In this document: positions 6,074 through 7,538 of the stretch, one piece after another | Layout of the letters: every line of letters begins with the position of its first letter | Numbering within the stretch: position 1 is the stretch's first letter | Assembly: GCA_900555365.1 (NCBI GenBank) | Contig: USKO01000030.1 | Coordinates: 1 to 7,538, forward strand | DNA from: an uncultured Bacillota bacterium | GTDB taxonomy: Bacteria; Bacillota; Clostridia; Christensenellales; UBA1242 | DNA: 7,538 nt | Direction of reading: 5' to 3' | The notes under the pieces: generated by a model | What the model saw: the letters and a program-made list of their open reading frames with translations, nothing else | What the model was told of the DNA's origin: nothing | The model's database searches: none | Program-made: the position numbers and the translations under genes

Positions 6074-6103
6074 TTGAAAGATAGCAATATTCAGCAATAT
6101 ATA
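6074..6103 (+). promoter_or_regulatory. Candidate promoter with 10-bp-spaced direct repeats before the lipoprotein gene
   Basis: TTGAAA (6074-6079) and TATATA (6098-6103) are 18 bases apart. Within the spacer and the -10 box lie two copies of AGCAATAT, at 6083-6090 and 6093-6100, with a period of ten bases, about one helical turn. The layout is what a tandem operator overlapping a promoter would look like, but the matches are modest and the region is very A+T-rich. A promoter somewhere in 6007-6140 is expected because a terminator closes the preceding operon. Confidence 0.35.
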
Positions 6104-6107
6104 CAAA

Positions 6108-6143
6108 AACCATACTAATTTTACAAATTTATGGTTATTTTTT
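6108..6143 (+). promoter_or_regulatory. Terminator-like stem-loop in the lipoprotein leader
   Basis: AACCATA (6108-6114) pairs with TATGGTT (6130-6136). After a two-base bulge, AATTT (6117-6121) pairs with AAATT (6125-6129) around a TAC loop, for twelve pairs in all. An A and six Ts (6138-6143) follow, the layout of an intrinsic terminator, though the stem has only two G-C pairs. It could be a backup terminator for readthrough from yraN, or a leader structure or attenuator for the gene starting at 6172. Confidence 0.45.
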
Positions 6144-6171
6144 GACGGATTTGGCAATATTATCATTAATT

Positions 6172-6681
6172 ATGAAAAAGATTTCTTTAATTATTATATC
6201 GTTAATGATAGCTATAACCTCAATTTGTCTTTTTGCATGTGAAGGGGCAACTTTTTTAGAATGTGCCTCGATCAGTGAAATCACAACTGCAGGAAGCCGC
6301 GACTATGCTATTAAAGTTTGTTTTTATCAAGATAAAAGAATAGAAGACAAATATGTTGACATACAGGTCAAAGCAAATAAAATGGCAGGGCTTAGCATGT
6401 GGGAAGAAAACAGTGAGAAGATAACAATATCATTTGACGACTATGACGAGTGGAGATCATTAACAACGCTGATATCAATAGGCGAAGGAAAAGAAGGAGA
6501 GGAAGAATTTGAAAGATTTAAAGACATTGCAGCAAAGACATATATATTTAATAGCGACGAACCTGTAAATCTTACATTCCGAGTAGTTGTAGGCGAGGTG
6601 GAGGATAATACTAGTGGAAACGGTCAAATTTTAGTTGGCAGTGAAGTAATTTCCAAGCAGTTTACTTTAAAAATCAAATAA
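6172..6681 (+). CDS. Predicted small lipoprotein of unknown function
   Basis: I do not recognise this protein. From the ATG at 6172 it has 169 residues. MKK, then a hydrophobic stretch (residues 4-22), then LFAC with Cys23 form a lipoprotein signal peptide; Phe at -2 of the lipobox is unusual but tolerated. The protein would be lipid-anchored on the outer face of the membrane. The mature part has two further Cys (31 and 50), alternating polar and hydrophobic residues suggestive of beta strands (IKVCFY, YVDIQVKA, KITISF, VNLTFRVVV, KQFTLKIK), and an acidic stretch GEGKEGEEEFERF at 104-116. An Ig-like or beta-sandwich fold is a guess. The frame is open to a TTG at 6142, but ten extra residues before the MKK would spoil the signal peptide. 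No Shine-Dalgarno site precedes either start. The gene stands alone between terminators. Confidence 0.7.
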   Translation: MKKISLIIISLMIAITSICLFACEGATFLECASISEITTAGSRDYAIKVCFYQDKRIEDKYVDIQVKANKMAGLSMWEENSEKITISFDDYDEWRSLTTLISIGEGKEGEEEFERFKDIAAKTYIFNSDEPVNLTFRVVVGEVEDNTSGNGQILVGSEVISKQFTLKIK

Positions 6682-6708
6682 AGGCAAATTTTGCTTTTAT
6701 TTTTTTTT
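6676..6708 (+). terminator. Rho-independent terminator after the lipoprotein gene
   Basis: AAATAAAGGCAA (6676-6687) pairs with TTGCTTTTATTT (6691-6702), with one G-U pair and an ATT loop, and merges into a long T-run ending at 6708. The stem includes the stop codon of the lipoprotein gene. It separates that gene from the ABC ATPase gene. Confidence 0.75.
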
Positions 6709-6799
6709 ATTTTGTAGTATTATATAAAAATAGAAAGTAAATTAATTTTTATGTTAGTAGTCTTGGCATAAAGATATTAAAAATATTTTAGGAGCAGTT

Positions 6800-7456
6800 A
6801 TGATTAAAGCAAAAAATCTATTTTTAAGATATACTCGTGAATTCTACGCTTTGTATAATATCAATCTTGACATTGAGGACGGCGAAAGCGTTGCTTTTGT
6901 TGGTGAAGATGAAAGTGGAAAGACTAGTTTGCTAAGAATTTTTGCTAAACTTGAAAAGGCAACAAAAGGGGAATTATACATAAAAGATATTCCTATTGAC
7001 AAACTTAGCTACAAGACAGACTTGCAAGCAGGCTATGTACCAGCTAGTCCTGTATTTTTGGAGAAAAAATCTGTCTATGAAAATTTTAAATTTGCCTTAA
7101 AAAATTGGGGACTTAACGATAGCGAAATTGAAAGCAAAATCAATCAAGCGATTATCGAATATTCCTTGGAAAAGATAAAAGATACCAAGATAAAAGATCT
7201 TTCACTTGACGAGAAATATATTCTTTCTTTAATACGCCTTACTTTTAGAGATCTTGACCTTCTTATGATTGATAACATCTTTGATGGCATCAATGAAGCG
7301 ACATACGAGGTTGCCATCAATATCATCAAGACTTTGAAAAAGAAAAAAACAACCCTAATAGTTGCGACTACCAAGGAAGAGATTGCAAAAAAACTTTGCA
7401 AAAGAAAAATATATTTCAAGTACGGCTCAATTGTAGATAAGCTTGATGAAAACTAA
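6800..7456 (+). CDS. Stand-alone ABC-type ATPase with degenerate catalytic motifs
   Basis: The 218-residue product has the length and order of one ABC nucleotide-binding domain, without membrane segments. An A-loop Tyr11 and the strand ALYNINLDIEDGESVAFVG lead into an intact Walker A, GEDESGKT (35-42). After it the expected active residues are changed. The Q-loop position in GYVPASP has Ala82 for Gln. The signature reads LSLDE (134-138) instead of LSGGQ. Walker B LLMID ends at Asp158 and is followed by Asn159 in place of the catalytic Glu. The D-loop Asp is Asn165, and the switch His is Thr190 in LIVATTKEE. ATP binding is plausible and normal hydrolysis unlikely. The frame is intact, with AGGAG (6790-6794) five bases before the ATG. 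No permease gene is in the window. A terminator separates it from the lipoprotein gene upstream. I cannot assign a substrate or subfamily. Confidence 0.8.
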   Translation: MIKAKNLFLRYTREFYALYNINLDIEDGESVAFVGEDESGKTSLLRIFAKLEKATKGELYIKDIPIDKLSYKTDLQAGYVPASPVFLEKKSVYENFKFALKNWGLNDSEIESKINQAIIEYSLEKIKDTKIKDLSLDEKYILSLIRLTFRDLDLLMIDNIFDGINEATYEVAINIIKTLKKKKTTLIVATTKEEIAKKLCKRKIYFKYGSIVDKLDEN

Positions 7457-7475
7457 TAAAGTATAAATCTTGTAT

Positions 7476-7498
7476 AAAAAAACTGCCTAAAAAGGCAG
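7476..7498 (-). terminator. Minus-strand terminator of a convergent gene beyond the right edge
   Basis: CTGCC (7483-7487) and GGCAG (7494-7498) form a stem, extended by T7488-A7493, with an AAAA loop. On the minus strand the hairpin is followed by seven Ts (complement of 7476-7482), the layout of an intrinsic terminator. On the plus strand it is followed by AAATGAC and no T-run, so it serves the ABC ATPase gene poorly. It implies a leftward gene ending at or beyond the right edge; its coding part cannot be identified in the remaining 40 bases. Confidence 0.65.
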
Positions 7499-7538
7499 AA
7501 ATGACATAAAAAATCTTTAATTTTTTAATTTTATAACA

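Noticed and set aside
6142..6171. TTG at 6142 as the lipoprotein start, or TTGACG there as a -35 box
   Set aside because: The extra ten residues would precede the Lys-Lys signal peptide start. As a -35 box, the only properly spaced -10 (ATTAAT, 6165-6170) would put the transcript start beyond the ATG.
6774..6786. ATATT-AAA-AATAT stem before the ABC gene as a regulatory hairpin
   Set aside because: It has only five A-T pairs, which is expected by chance in this composition. I also see no convincing promoter in 6709-6790, although one is expected.
1..7538. CRISPR arrays, tRNA or rRNA genes, insertion sequences, toxin-antitoxin or phage genes
   Set aside because: I looked on both strands and saw no regularly spaced repeats, no tRNA-like cloverleaf with CCA, no transposase motif and no terminal inverted repeats.

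Overview
The window looks like a chromosomal housekeeping segment from a low-GC Gram-positive bacterium (Bacillota), most likely an uncultured or lesser-known member of the Clostridia. The base composition is strongly A+T-rich. Most genes have purine-rich GGAGG-type ribosome binding sites. The gene content (lepA-hemW, then ylxM-ffh-rpsP-khpA-rimM-trmD-rbgA-yraN) is the arrangement typical of that phylum. TGA is used as a stop and Trp is encoded by TGG, so this is not a Mollicutes-type code. I cannot name a genus from the sequence alone.

Left part (1-1290): the last codons of lepA (back-translocating GTPase EF4), then hemW, a radical-SAM heme chaperone. In Bacillus this pair is followed by hrcA-grpE-dnaK; here it is followed by the SRP/S16/trmD block instead.

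Central part (about 1342-6006): a strong extended -10 promoter starts an operon. The genes ylxM and ffh serve protein targeting by the signal recognition particle. rpsP (S16), khpA (KH-domain RNA-binding protein), rimM (30S maturation), trmD (tRNA m1G37 methyltransferase) and rbgA (50S assembly GTPase) serve ribosome and tRNA biogenesis. yraN encodes a nuclease-fold protein. ylxM/ffh, rimM/trmD and rbgA/yraN overlap by 1-4 bases, and khpA and rimM are one base apart. The rpsP leader carries two GC-rich palindromes. A rho-independent terminator follows yraN. The gene for L19 (rplS), normally between trmD and rbgA, is absent, and so are lepB and rnhB.

Right part (6007-7538): two separately terminated accessory genes. 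The first is a small predicted lipoprotein that I do not recognise, with an unusual leader. The second is a stand-alone ABC-type ATPase. It keeps Walker A but has lost the Q-loop Gln, the LSGGQ signature, the catalytic Glu after Walker B and the switch His, so it looks like a pseudo-ATPase or nucleotide-binding regulator. A terminator oriented to the minus strand at the right edge implies a convergent gene beyond the window.

The most interesting items are the degenerate ABC ATPase, the palindrome pair before rpsP, and the missing rplS. None of them proves a new system; they are leads.
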